A stretch of 39,335 nucleotides of DNA from a virus. The notes beneath the pieces are model-generated. The model saw nothing but the letters and a program-made list of their open reading frames with translations. It was not told the origin of the DNA and made no database searches. This document shows positions 5,905 through 13,095 of this stretch, one piece after another. The stretch is from positions 1-39,335 of IMG/VR virus record IMGVR_UViG_3300009499_000019. One strand, 5' to 3'. The number at the start of each line of letters is the position of its first letter. Within the stretch, counting starts at the first letter, position 1. The translations under genes were made by a program, and so were the position numbers.

Positions 5905-6174
5905 ATGCCCTTCTGTGACACCTGCCAGACCGAGGCCGACCATGACCGCTCCACCGAGACGATGCGCGTCCGCTCCTGCGACTGCGGCAAGTACCAGCTG
6001 GTTCGCCTGACCGACCCCGCCGACCGCATCCGCGAGCAGCTGGAGGAGGCGGAGCGCCGAAACCCGCGCAACGGCTTCGTGGAGTCGCTGCGGAGTCAGT
6101 TCCAGTCCCGCGGAACGCTCTCACCCGCCCAGCTTGATGGCCTGGCCCGACTGGCCGGCGCCGCGACCAAGTGA
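5905..6174 (+). CDS. Hypothetical protein with two Cys pairs, 89 aa
   Basis: ATG at 5905 with a modest AGGTG upstream. The N-terminal half carries FCDTC (residues 3-7) and SCDCGKYQL (about 24-32), spaced like a small zinc finger. The C-terminal half is helical and charged (DRIREQLEEAERRNPRNGFVESLRSQF; LSPAQLDGLARLAGAA). No named family is recognised. It lies 11 bp before the ATPase gene. Confidence 0.65.
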   Translation: MPFCDTCQTEADHDRSTETMRVRSCDCGKYQLVRLTDPADRIREQLEEAERRNPRNGFVESLRSQFQSRGTLSPAQLDGLARLAGAATK

Positions 6175-6185
6175 GGAAAGAGAAG

Positions 6186-7130
6186 ATGCCAATCGCGAAG
6201 AAAGCAACGAAGTCCGACACCTACCTCAAGGTGATGGCATGGGGTGATCCCGGGTCCGGAAAGACCCGCCTCGCCCTCTCCTTCCCGGCTCCGATCCTAA
6301 TCGACCTTGAGCGCGGGTCGCGGCTGTATGCCGACCAGTTCGATTTCCTGGTGGCTGAGCCGACGCCCGAGCTTCCCGGCTTCGGCCTGGTCAAGGCGGT
6401 GGTGGATGAGATCGCCCGTGGTGAGTACCCCGACCGGCGAACCCTCATCATCGACCCGATCACCGACTACCTCGACCAGCTCGAGGTGCAGCTCCTCGAG
6501 GCGAAGAAGAAGAACGGCGTCAACCTGGACGCTCTGAGGGGCCTGCAGGCCGCCAAGGTGCGCGCCGAGGTCAAGGACGCCATCAAGGACCGCCTCGACA
6601 TCCTACTCCGCCTGCCCCTGCACATCGTGCTCGTGGCCCGGGTCAAGAACAACTGGGAAGGGTCGGCAGTGGTGGGGCAGAAGGCCGACGCGAACGACCT
6701 GGTGGAATCCCTCTGTGACGTGGTGCTCCACATCAAGAAGGGTGGGACGGCGGTGGTTCAGAAGAGCCGGATTGCCGAGCTGCCGGACACCATCAAGGCC
6801 GCCACCTACTCGGACCTAGAGGCAGCGGTCCATCTGTCCAGCAAGCCCAAGGCACCCCCGGCTGCCCCCACCGCTGCCCCATCCCTCCCTGACATCGACG
6901 CTCCGGCCATCACGCCCAACCAGCTCCAACGCCTCGCCCTGGAGTGCAAGCGGGTGTTCGGCGAGACCGAGGCGGACGCGGCCCGGAGCCGCGAGTTCCT
7001 GTCGAAGCAGGTCGGCCGCGAGATCGTCTCTCGCAAGGCTCTGACCGAAGCCGAGGCCGCGAAGCTCATCAAGCAACTGGAGGCGACTCCCAACGGCAAG
7101 CTCGCAGTTTCGAGCCAAGTCAGCGCATAG
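6186..7130 (+). CDS. Phage P-loop ATPase (AAA_24-like, possible Sak4-type recombinase)
   Basis: A 314-residue nucleotide-binding protein. The ATG at 6186 follows AGGAAAGAG; a GTG at 6171 is possible but less likely. The Walker A motif GDPGSGKT is at residues 20-27 and Walker B LIID at 87-90. The layout (KVMAWGDPGSGKTRLALSFPAPILIDLERGS, then HIVLVARVKNNWEGS, then DLVESLCDVVLHIKK) is that of the phage RecA-like ATPases of the AAA_24 family. Some members (Sak4) are single-strand annealing recombinases. A Pro/Ala-rich linker (about 222-245) separates a C-terminal helical domain (PNQLQRLALECKRVFGE...). It probably serves recombination or replication. The exact function is not proved by sequence alone. 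Confidence 0.8.
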   Translation: MPIAKKATKSDTYLKVMAWGDPGSGKTRLALSFPAPILIDLERGSRLYADQFDFLVAEPTPELPGFGLVKAVVDEIARGEYPDRRTLIIDPITDYLDQLEVQLLEAKKKNGVNLDALRGLQAAKVRAEVKDAIKDRLDILLRLPLHIVLVARVKNNWEGSAVVGQKADANDLVESLCDVVLHIKKGGTAVVQKSRIAELPDTIKAATYSDLEAAVHLSSKPKAPPAAPTAAPSLPDIDAPAITPNQLQRLALECKRVFGETEADAARSREFLSKQVGREIVSRKALTEAEAAKLIKQLEATPNGKLAVSSQVSA

Positions 7131-7140
7131 GAGACCACCC

Positions 7141-7629
7141 ATGACGAAGGACATCACCACCCTCGCTCCCGACCAGGCCGCCGCTTGGTTCCTCGGTGCC
7201 ATCCTCGGCTCCGAGCAGCTGGCTGCCGAGACCCGCGCCCGGTTCGAGGCAGAGGTCAAGGACCTGGAATCCTACCAAGCCATGAACGAGGCAGCGGAGT
7301 CGCTCGCCCGGATCAAGACCGACGCCCGCGCCTACTTCGAGTCCCAGGAGCCCGGGGTCATCACCACCGACTGGGGCAAGATCGGGATCCAGGTCCGCCG
7401 CACCCTCACCCACTCGCCCGCCGCCGTCCGCGAGCTGGCCTCGTCGATCGCCGACCTGGCGATCTCCGAGACGGTTAACGCGACCGACCTCAAGCGCTTC
7501 GTCGGGCCGCTCATTAAGTCGGGCAAAGCGCCGGCGGACCTGATGGCCCAGCTGGAGGCTCGCGCCACCGTGAAGGAGAGCAAGGCCTTCATCTGCGAGG
7601 CGGTGAAGGTGGCGGAGGTTGGCGCATGA
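7141..7629 (+). CDS. Hypothetical early protein, 162 aa
   Basis: Follows the ATPase by 10 bp with GGAGACCACCC before the ATG. The protein is acidic and almost wholly helical (DQAAAWFLGAILGSEQLAAETRARFEAEVKDLESYQAMNEAAESLARIK). The middle holds PGVITTDWGKIGIQVRRTLTHSP, and a repeat-poor helical C-terminus follows. I do not recognise it. Its position directly after the ATPase suggests a partner in the recombination or replication module. It ends in an ATGA overlap with the next gene. Confidence 0.75.
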   Translation: MTKDITTLAPDQAAAWFLGAILGSEQLAAETRARFEAEVKDLESYQAMNEAAESLARIKTDARAYFESQEPGVITTDWGKIGIQVRRTLTHSPAAVRELASSIADLAISETVNATDLKRFVGPLIKSGKAPADLMAQLEARATVKESKAFICEAVKVAEVGA

Positions 7630-7808
7630 CCACCACCACCCTCGCCGAACGCCTGGCCAAACGGATCCACAACATGGGCCCCGCGCACATCCCCTGGGAG
7701 ATGCTGGACGAGTCACTGCGCCAGGAGCTCACCCGTCAGATGGAGATCGCCCTGGCTGCCGAGGGAGTCAAGGCGCGTGGGGGGGGGGAGACGCTTGAGA
7801 GCGGATGA
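7626..7808 (+). CDS. Small protein cut short at a G10 tract
   Basis: A 60-residue product starting in an ATGA overlap with the previous gene. LAERLAKRIHNMGPAHIPWEMLDESLRQELTRQMEIALAAEGVKARGG is a credible short helical domain. The gene then enters ten consecutive G (7779-7788) and ends nine codons after the tract begins. If one G is removed, the frame stays open to 7911 and adds about 41 residues rich in Pro, Arg and Glu, filling an otherwise empty gap before the next gene at 7939. So the listed end may be a phase-off form or a sequence error. No family is recognised. Confidence 0.6.
   Translation: MTTTTLAERLAKRIHNMGPAHIPWEMLDESLRQELTRQMEIALAAEGVKARGGGETLESG
7779..7788 (+). repeat. G10 homopolymer, possible slippage site
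   Basis: Ten G in a row inside the small gene at 7626-7808. Losing one G joins the gene to an open frame running to the TAA at 7909-7911; gaining one G ends it six codons after the tract. Long G tracts are prone to polymerase slippage in cells and to errors in sequencing. Confidence 0.8.
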
Positions 7809-7938
7809 CCGACCCGTCTCGCCCTCGCCGGAGGAGTGGGGGGCTAGGAGGCCACCGCCCGTCCTGGAGGGACAGATGCCGCTCCCCTATGAGGCCCCCG
7901 CAACCGAGTAACGATGCCAAACATTCAAGGAGATAGAC

Positions 7939-8517
7939 ATGCTCTCAACCACCTTCGCCCTCCTGCGCCAGCACGACGCCTGTGAGGGCGGTTATCGAAA
8001 GCTCGCCAGGCACCTGGGCGGGATCGCCGCCTACGGCAAGGACACTCCGATCCCGCTGCTGACCATCCTGGAGAGCAACGGACTCAATGATTGTCTCTGG
8101 TCGCTCCGCGCGGTACCTGCCGAGCAAGAGGAGGATCGCGACCGGATCGCCCGGCTTTTTGCGATCGACTGCGCGGAGCGTTCTCTCGTCAACTGGGGGC
8201 AGTTTTCACGCGACGACCGCCGACCCCAAATGTCGATCGAGGTCGCACGTCGGTTTGCTGAGGGTCAAGCGACCGCTGAAGAACTGTCGGCGGCGTGGTC
8301 GGCGGCGTGGTCGGCGGCGTGGTCGGCGAGGTCGGCGGCGAGGTCGGCGGAGTCGGCGGAGTCGGCGGCGTGGTCGGCGGAGTCGGCGGCGTGGTCGGCG
8401 GAGTCGGCGGAGTCGGCGGCGTGGTCGGCGGAACGGGACTGGCAGGAGCAACTCCTGCGGAAGCACCTCACCCCTGAGCCCAAGGAAGAAGCGAAACCAC
8501 TGCCCGAGGCCGTCTAG
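7939..8517 (+). CDS. Phage protein with WSA/ESA repeats, family of unknown function
   Basis: A 192-residue protein preceded by AAGGAG. The first part (to about residue 115) has the conserved core of a family frequent in phages: ARLFAIDCAERS, DDRRPQMSIEVARRFAEGQATAEEL. Residues 117-164 are made of short Ala-rich repeats (SAAW, SAAR, SAE), then RDWQEQLLRKHL closes the fold. Proteins of this type resemble the Imm5-like group, but their role in phages is unknown. The Ala-rich repeat would form a long amphipathic helix with Trp or Glu at fixed faces. Number and type of repeat units normally vary between relatives, matching the near-perfect DNA repeat underneath. Confidence 0.75.
   Translation: MLSTTFALLRQHDACEGGYRKLARHLGGIAAYGKDTPIPLLTILESNGLNDCLWSLRAVPAEQEEDRDRIARLFAIDCAERSLVNWGQFSRDDRRPQMSIEVARRFAEGQATAEELSAAWSAAWSAAWSARSAARSAESAESAAWSAESAAWSAESAESAAWSAERDWQEQLLRKHLTPEPKEEAKPLPEAV
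8287..8432. repeat. Minisatellite coding for the WSA repeats
   Basis: Tandem array built from the blocks TCGGCGGCGTGG (Ser-Ala-Ala-Trp) and TCGGCGGAG (Ser-Ala-Glu), with a few TCGGCGAGG and TCGGCGGCGAGG variants. All units are multiples of three, so changes in copy number keep the frame. The first three 12-bp units are identical at the DNA level, which points to recent expansion. Confidence 0.9.
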
Positions 8518-8679
8518 CTCCCGCAATCCTTCGAGGACGCCCCCGCAAGGGGGGCTCTCAAAGGGCCCGAAGCGGACAAGCGTCCAAACGGTAACGGCCC
8601 GGAGCTAGTCCGGGCGACACCAATCCAGTTTGTAACTCTCACTTTATTACAAAGTTTTACGTAAGACAAGAGGTGCCGC
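8518..8679 (+). other. Intergenic region with three inverted repeats
   Basis: No gene is seen here. Three dyads follow each other: GCCCCC/GGGGGC around 8539-8555, GCCCGGA/TCCGGGC at 8597-8615, and AT-rich TTTGTAA/TTACAAA at 8629-8653. The palindrome TTACGTAA follows at 8657-8664. None has a proper U-run, so they are not clear terminators. The last 50 bases are strikingly AT-rich compared with the surroundings and directly precede the HNH gene, so they may have arrived with it or hold its promoter. Confidence 0.5.
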
Positions 8680-9183
8680 ATGGCCAGAGGACTCGTCCAC
8701 GAGAGCAGCCAGATCATCAGCCAGGAATGGATCGACAGCTTCTGGTCGTTGGTCAGCAAAACCGACGACTGCTGGAACTGGCAAGGTCGCCTCGACCGAG
8801 ACGGCTACGGAAACTATCGCCATGCGAACGGCGGCCCACGAGTTCATCGAATCTCTTGGACGTTGTCTAACGGTCTGATTCCGCCTGGTCTCTTTGTCTG
8901 CCACCACTGCGACAACCGGCGCTGCGTAAATCCGTCACACCTGTTTCTCGGGACAAGCCGCGACAACACGGCGGATCGCCACCAAAAGCGTCGGGATATG
9001 CACGGAGAGGGTCATTACAAGGCCGTCTTGACCGAGCGGGATGTCATTCTGATGCGCGTCCTCTACCGGACCGGGTGCGGAACGGTCCGTCAGCTCTCCC
9101 AGAGGTTCGGAGTCTCGTTTGCGACGGCCCGGGAGGCCATTCGCGGCATCAGTTGGAAACACGTCGAAGGAGCGGTTCGATGA
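8680..9183 (+). CDS. HNH homing-type endonuclease (second copy of the family)
   Basis: A 167-residue nuclease of the same family as the one at 3993. Motifs: FWSLVSKTDDCWNWQG (about 21-36), DGYGNY, RVHRISWTLSNG, then CHHCDNRRCVNPSHLFLGT with the metal and catalytic His/Asn residues (about 74-92), and DNTADRH. The C-terminal part (LTERDVILMRVLYRTGCGTVRQLSQRFGVSFATAREAIRG) is a helix-turn-helix. Its first residues (RGLVHESSQII) resemble the first residues of the methylase that follows (RGFAHESSRNI), as if the gene had entered at the start of the methylase and copied its 5' end. It overlaps that gene by four bases (ATGA). Confidence 0.85.
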   Translation: MARGLVHESSQIISQEWIDSFWSLVSKTDDCWNWQGRLDRDGYGNYRHANGGPRVHRISWTLSNGLIPPGLFVCHHCDNRRCVNPSHLFLGTSRDNTADRHQKRRDMHGEGHYKAVLTERDVILMRVLYRTGCGTVRQLSQRFGVSFATAREAIRGISWKHVEGAVR

Positions 9184-9674
9184 GAGGCTTTGCGCACGAG
9201 AGCTCGCGCAATATTACCTGCGAGCATTACACCCCGGCTTACATCTTCGAGCGCCTTGGCCTCGTCTTCGACCTGGATCCCTGCCACCCGGAGGGCGAGC
9301 GTCTTCCTTGGATCCCCGCTCGCCGTGTCTTCACGAAGGCGGATGATGGGCTGATCCAGCCATGGGTGGGCCGGGTGTGGCTGAACCCGCCGTACGGGTC
9401 TGAAACCAAGCACTGGCTCCAGCGCGTGCACCACCACAACCACGGGATCGCCCTGGTCTTCAGCCGGACCGACAACCGCTGGTTCCACGATTACGTGGCA
9501 CATGCCGCCGCCATCTGCTTCATCGAGAAACGCATCCGATTCGTCGACCGCGAGGGACGGGCTGGCGGATCGCCCGGCGCGGGCTCGATGCTTGTCGCCT
9601 GGGGCTCGGACTGCGTGGAGGCCATCCATCGGTCGAAGCTCGGTCTCGTCATGGCCCCCCAGCGCTGCCGGTAG
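9180..9674 (+). CDS. Phage DNA N-6-adenine methyltransferase (Dam type)
   Basis: A 164-residue protein of the short phage Dam family. The start at 9180 overlaps the HNH stop. Key features: EHYTPAYIFERLGLVFDLDPCHPEGE (S-adenosylmethionine-binding region, residues 15-40), the catalytic NPPYG at 69-73 (a DPPY-type motif), then IALVFSRTDNRWFHDYVAHAAAICFIEKRIRFVD and the C-terminal GSMLVAWG. It transfers a methyl group to adenine in phage DNA, probably to escape host restriction or to mark replication. Length fits the family (about 150-180 residues). The target sequence cannot be told from the protein. Confidence 0.87.
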   Translation: MRGFAHESSRNITCEHYTPAYIFERLGLVFDLDPCHPEGERLPWIPARRVFTKADDGLIQPWVGRVWLNPPYGSETKHWLQRVHHHNHGIALVFSRTDNRWFHDYVAHAAAICFIEKRIRFVDREGRAGGSPGAGSMLVAWGSDCVEAIHRSKLGLVMAPQRCR

Positions 9675-9682
9675 GAATCCCC

Positions 9683-10546
9683 ATGGCCCGCCACACCTGG
9701 CACAAAGCGCCCACTCGCCAGCGCGACATCCGGTACACGTCGATGACGGCCGGGGCCCGGTGCCTCTTGCGCGAGCTCGACGAGATCCTTGCCGATGATC
9801 CGACCCTGACGACCAACGTCAGCCGCCTGGCGGCCATGGTTGGACTCGATCGGAAGACGGTTCGGGAGGGCCTGGAGTCGATCGCCAATGCGGGCCTACT
9901 GCAGGTGAGCAAAGTCGAGCTGGGAAAGGAGGGGACTTTCTACACCCTGGCGGGCCCCCAACGAACCCCAGACGGACCCCAAACCAACCCCGAGCCAACC
10001 CCAAACCAACCCCCTACCGACCCCAAACCAGCCCCAGATAAATCGGCCAAAAATGCGGATCACGGCCCTGCCTCTCTTAGAGAAGAGAGGAGAGTAGAAG
10101 AGAACAGAGCAGCAGCGATCAGCGCGCGCGAGCCTGCCGCTGCCGAGCCGGTCAAGGATCTCGAGGAGCTGGAGGCGTTCTGGGCGGCCAAGAAGCGGCG
10201 CGCACCACCGCTCAGCCCCAATGAGCTGGCGGCGATCCGAGAGGCCCTGGCCATCCCAGGGGCGACCGTCGCGGGCATCAAGGCGACCGTCGAACGGGTG
10301 CTCGCCAAGAATCCGGACCGGCAAGTCTCGACGTTCAGTTACTTCAAGGGGGCGATCGCCGAAGACCTGGCCCGCCAGGGCTTGATGACCGCGCCTATCC
10401 CGGCAACCCCATCGCCCCCTTCCAGGGCAGGCCCCAAGAAGGGCAGGATTCAGGACCGCCGGCAGTACGAGGCCCTCCAGCGGGCCGGCCTGCTCGACCC
10501 CGACGACTGGGAAAACATTGCCGAGTTTGAGACGGAGGCGTCGTGA
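9683..10546 (+). CDS. Replication initiator-like protein with internal iterons
   Basis: A 287-residue protein. Residues 25-90 form a winged-helix domain (ARCLLRELDEILADDPTLTTNVSRLAAMVGLDRKTVREGLESIANAGLLQVSK) as in the N-terminal domain of lambda O-like and DnaD-like phage initiators. A low-complexity Pro/Asn/Thr linker (about 95-120) is encoded by the DNA iterons described separately. A helical C-terminal domain follows (LEELEAFWAAKKRRAPPLSPNELAAIREALAIPGATVAGIKATVERVLAKNPDRQVSTFSYFKGAIAEDLARQG), which could bind a helicase or loader. I infer that it starts phage replication at its own gene, as lambda O does. No DnaB- or DnaC-type gene is visible nearby, so host helicase loading or an unrecognised neighbour must help. 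It ends in a GTGA overlap with the next gene. Confidence 0.7.
   Translation: MARHTWHKAPTRQRDIRYTSMTAGARCLLRELDEILADDPTLTTNVSRLAAMVGLDRKTVREGLESIANAGLLQVSKVELGKEGTFYTLAGPQRTPDGPQTNPEPTPNQPPTDPKPAPDKSAKNADHGPASLREERRVEENRAAAISAREPAAAEPVKDLEELEAFWAAKKRRAPPLSPNELAAIREALAIPGATVAGIKATVERVLAKNPDRQVSTFSYFKGAIAEDLARQGLMTAPIPATPSPPSRAGPKKGRIQDRRQYEALQRAGLLDPDDWENIAEFETEAS
9954..10090. other. Putative replication origin: 22-bp-spaced iterons, A-rich stretch, palindrome
   Basis: ACCCCAAACCAACCCC occurs at 9976-9991 and 9998-10013, and with one change at 10020-10035. A fourth, weaker copy (13 of 16) is at 9954-9969. The starts are exactly 22 bp apart, about two helical turns. An A-rich stretch follows (10036-10054: AGATAAATCGGCCAAAAAT), then the perfect dyad CCTCTCTT-AGAG-AAGAGAGG (10071-10090) and a purine-rich strand. 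This is the layout of lambda ori inside gene O. Coding low-complexity is the alternative explanation. Confidence 0.6.
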
Positions 10547-11061
10547 CCACGCATATTTCAGACCTCATCCGCTTACCCGAGGGCGACTTCGAGGAGGAGC
10601 GCGTCATCGACCTCGAGACGCGGACGGTCCGGACGATCCGGCGGCCGCGGGAGTCGGGGAGCAACGAGCCGGCCCGGCGGCGCGACCCAGGATACCGGCA
10701 CCTGCTGTGCCAGGACCGCGGCGTCATCGACTACATCGAGCAGCGGCCCCACGGCGTCATCGGGGACGACCGGACCATCCCGTACGGCTACGTCGCTCGC
10801 TGCTACTGCAAGGCCTCGCTGAACGTGTCCCAGTCGATCCCACAGTTCGTGGACATCTTCGGGGCGTGGCCAGAGGAGCCGGGCCGGCAAGCGCCGCCGC
10901 GAGTGCAGGAGCCTGAGGCGCCGAAGCCTGCCGGCAACCTGCTCCGGTTCCCATCGTACACCGAGCCCCCCGAGGTCGTGCCCGAGGTGATCGTGCCGGC
11001 CCCGAGCCAGTCCACCCAATTCACCGGGACGCAAGTCCAGGATTTGAGCGACTTCGAGTGA
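10543..11061 (+). CDS. Hypothetical protein after the initiator, 172 aa
   Basis: Starts with GTG at 10543 in a GTGA overlap with the initiator gene. The first 110 residues look folded: ISDLIRLPEGDFEEERVIDLETRTVRTIRRP, then YRHLLCQDRGVIDYIEQRPHGVIGDDRTIPYGYVARCYCKASLN, with a CYCK motif. The rest is Pro/Glu-rich and probably disordered, ending in the acidic tip QVQDLSDFE. No helicase or loader motif is present. Co-translation with the initiator suggests a replication accessory role, which is inference only. The acidic C-terminal tip is reminiscent of single-strand DNA-binding proteins, but no OB fold can be recognised by eye. Confidence 0.65.
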   Translation: MTTHISDLIRLPEGDFEEERVIDLETRTVRTIRRPRESGSNEPARRRDPGYRHLLCQDRGVIDYIEQRPHGVIGDDRTIPYGYVARCYCKASLNVSQSIPQFVDIFGAWPEEPGRQAPPRVQEPEAPKPAGNLLRFPSYTEPPEVVPEVIVPAPSQSTQFTGTQVQDLSDFE

Positions 11062-11072
11062 GGAGAAACGAC

Positions 11073-12323
11073 GTGACTACGAGAACCGAGCCCGACACTT
11101 ACGCGAGCTACACCGGCGGCCAGGGCGACCGCGCCCCGTGGGAGCCGGCTCCTAGCAAGCCCATCTCGGATTACATCGGGCGCCACTACCTCTGGCAGGG
11201 GAACCCGCTCCGCAAGCCGACGCTCAAGGTCACCGCCATCGATGGCATCGGGGCTATGGCCGACGTGATCATGACCGACGTGGCCGACCCCACGCAGACC
11301 CGGCGGGTGCCGATCGGCGTCTTCCGCGCCGAGATCGCGAACGGCCAGCTGGCGGATGTGACGAGCTACGACGCCTACTCGGCCAAGGTCGAGAGCGCCA
11401 TCTTCGGGCCGGAGCCCAAGGCCGACAACCAGGGCGACAATGAGGACGCTTCCTCTTTTCCTGCCTCAAATGAGGCCGAAAAACAGGAAGCGGTGGCCGA
11501 GGAGAGCGAGTTCCCGGTCGACGACCCCGGGTGCGAGGGCGATCGCCACGATGCGCGCGAGCGGCCGACGATCGAGCGCGATTCGTGGTGGGAGGCCCGT
11601 CATCAAACCCGCCTTGGCGGTCCCGGAACCAAGTTCGAGGTGAGGGCAATCCTGGACAACGGCGACCTGCTGTTGATCCCGGCGCACATCGGGGATGCAA
11701 TCACCCAGTCCCCGGGCCAACTGCTCAACACTGACTTGTGGGCGCCGTGCGAACCCCCCACCCTGGCCGAGCAGGTCATGCCCGAGCTGTGCGAGCCCAT
11801 GGTGGGTGGCGAGTCGGCGGAATCCCATGGTGGTGCCCCGTCCGACGAGGCCGCCGCGCCCTACGTCAGCGACATCGACCCGGGCTACGCCGAGCGCGTG
11901 GCAAACGACACATGCCGGACGCCCGGAGGCGAGCACATCGAGGGGACCCCGGTGCTGGAATGCCCGGGATGCCAAGCGGTTAAGCGCAGCACCGACGAGT
12001 TCTTCAAGGTCAACGGGTACCAGCCTCCGGCTCCCGAGAAGCCGAAGCGCGGTGGCCGCAAGCCGAAGGCCCATCCCGAGCAGCCCGCCGAGGAAGCGCC
12101 CCTCACCGAGGAAGAGACCAACGACCGCATGGCGGCTGCATACCAGCACCGGATCGCCCACGCCCCGCAGACCGTGGATGACTGGTTGGAGCACGTCCGG
12201 CTCTGGTCCAACACCGTCGAGGCCCGGAAGGCCGACCTGGCCGAGGCCGTGACCAAGCTCGACGAGGCCAAGTCGCAGGCCCGCCGGATGTTCGAGGAGC
12301 GGCTGAGGAGGATGAGGGCGTGA
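11073..12323 (+). CDS. Large hypothetical early protein, 416 aa
   Basis: GTG at 11073 lies six bases after AGGAGA, better than the GTG at 11058. The N-terminal part (about 25-110) reads like a small beta domain: ISDYIGRHYLWQGNPLRKPTLKVTAIDGIGAMADVIMTDVADPTQTRRVPIGVF. A long acidic, Glu/Ala-rich section follows, then a second beta-like segment (TRLGGPGTKFEVRAILDNGDLLLIPAHIGDAI). Near residue 290 stand CRTPGG...LECPGCQAVKRSTDEFF, a small Cys cluster. The C-terminal 70 residues form a charged coiled coil. I do not recognise the family. The mosaic of small domains fits an early phage regulator or DNA-processing protein, without proof. Confidence 0.7.
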   Translation: MTTRTEPDTYASYTGGQGDRAPWEPAPSKPISDYIGRHYLWQGNPLRKPTLKVTAIDGIGAMADVIMTDVADPTQTRRVPIGVFRAEIANGQLADVTSYDAYSAKVESAIFGPEPKADNQGDNEDASSFPASNEAEKQEAVAEESEFPVDDPGCEGDRHDARERPTIERDSWWEARHQTRLGGPGTKFEVRAILDNGDLLLIPAHIGDAITQSPGQLLNTDLWAPCEPPTLAEQVMPELCEPMVGGESAESHGGAPSDEAAAPYVSDIDPGYAERVANDTCRTPGGEHIEGTPVLECPGCQAVKRSTDEFFKVNGYQPPAPEKPKRGGRKPKAHPEQPAEEAPLTEEETNDRMAAAYQHRIAHAPQTVDDWLEHVRLWSNTVEARKADLAEAVTKLDEAKSQARRMFEERLRRMRA

Positions 12324-12736
12324 GGAAATCGGAACTGGTGCCCTTGATGGGCAAGAGGGTCGTCGTCGAGAAGGTCTATCAGCGGACTTGGGGAGAGATC
12401 CGAACTTGGGAAGCTAACCCCCCATTCGAGATTCGCACCGGCTGGGTCGTCGGGATCCGATACCTGCAAACCGGAAAGAGGCGATACGTCGGCTACGAAG
12501 AGGGCTACGAGTGGGAGCAGACCGGCAAGCCGGTCGAAGCCCTGATGGTCTGCTACTGGCCGACTATGAAGCCGATCCCCGTACCGCTAGACGGTTTCAG
12601 GGTTGCGACCGACGGCGATCCCGATCCCTGCCCGTCCACGGGCGCCTGGCGTGATGTGGACCGCGAGTACCTCCGCCAGGAAATGAAGGACTGGCCCCGC
12701 GAGAAGGGGAAGTGGGTCAAGAAGCCAACGGCATAG
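12320..12736 (+). CDS. Hypothetical protein, 138 aa
   Basis: Starts with GTG in a GTGA overlap with the preceding gene. The protein contains many aromatic and basic residues in short beta-like segments: KRVVVEKVYQRTWGEIRTWEANPPFEIRTGWVVGIRYLQTGKRRYVGYEEGYEWEQTGKPVEALMVCYWPTMKPIPVPLDGF. Then comes a charged helix at the end (DREYLRQEMKDWPREKGKW). This suggests a compact beta-barrel or SH3-like fold. No family is recognised. Confidence 0.7.
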   Translation: MRKSELVPLMGKRVVVEKVYQRTWGEIRTWEANPPFEIRTGWVVGIRYLQTGKRRYVGYEEGYEWEQTGKPVEALMVCYWPTMKPIPVPLDGFRVATDGDPDPCPSTGAWRDVDREYLRQEMKDWPREKGKWVKKPTA

Positions 12737-12792
12737 GACAAACCCCGGCACGGGAGGGGATGCCCGGCGCTGGTGGATGCGGAGACGACGTA

Positions 12793-13095
12793 GTGAGCAA
12801 CATCGAGAGGGCAAGAGCATTGTTGAAATCAGCAGGATTCATCGAAGGGGAGCCGATCACTTACGGCCACTCGCCGGAGATCATGCGGGCGCAAGAGGAG
12901 TTCGCCTGCCTGGACTGCGGGCGGCCGGTCGGGGAGCAGGCGCGGGGCTCGGCCCAGTGCTGGGATTGCGTGGTCGCTGAAATCCGGGACGAGATCGCGA
13001 CCCACCTGGTCGAGCACAACAGGGAGCGGGCGAGAGGGCCCGTCATCGGGTGGCAGGAGCCCCGTTGGCGGCCTGGCGAGGTCGTGGGGCGATGA
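12793..13095 (+). CDS. Small zinc-finger protein, 100 aa
   Basis: The GTG at 12793 is seven bases after GGAGA and is my preferred start; an in-frame ATG at 12760 close behind GGGAGGGG would add eleven residues. Residues 41-58 form a C-x2-C-x13-C-x2-C ribbon (CLDCGRPVGEQ, QCWDC), similar to DksA/TraR-type zinc fingers, though the upstream coiled coil of DksA is missing. A helical tail (EIRDEIATHLVEHNRERARG) follows. It may act on RNA polymerase or DNA, but the function is open. It ends in an ATGA overlap. Confidence 0.65.
   Translation: MSNIERARALLKSAGFIEGEPITYGHSPEIMRAQEEFACLDCGRPVGEQARGSAQCWDCVVAEIRDEIATHLVEHNRERARGPVIGWQEPRWRPGEVVGR

Noticed and set aside
8287-8432. CRISPR array or regulatory repeat in the GC-rich tandem repeat
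   Set aside because: Units are only 9-12 bp without spacers and lie in frame inside a well-started coding gene.
8518-8679. Group I intron remnant before the HNH gene
   Set aside because: The gap is only 162 bp, no split gene flanks it, and I could not find the conserved core of a group I intron.
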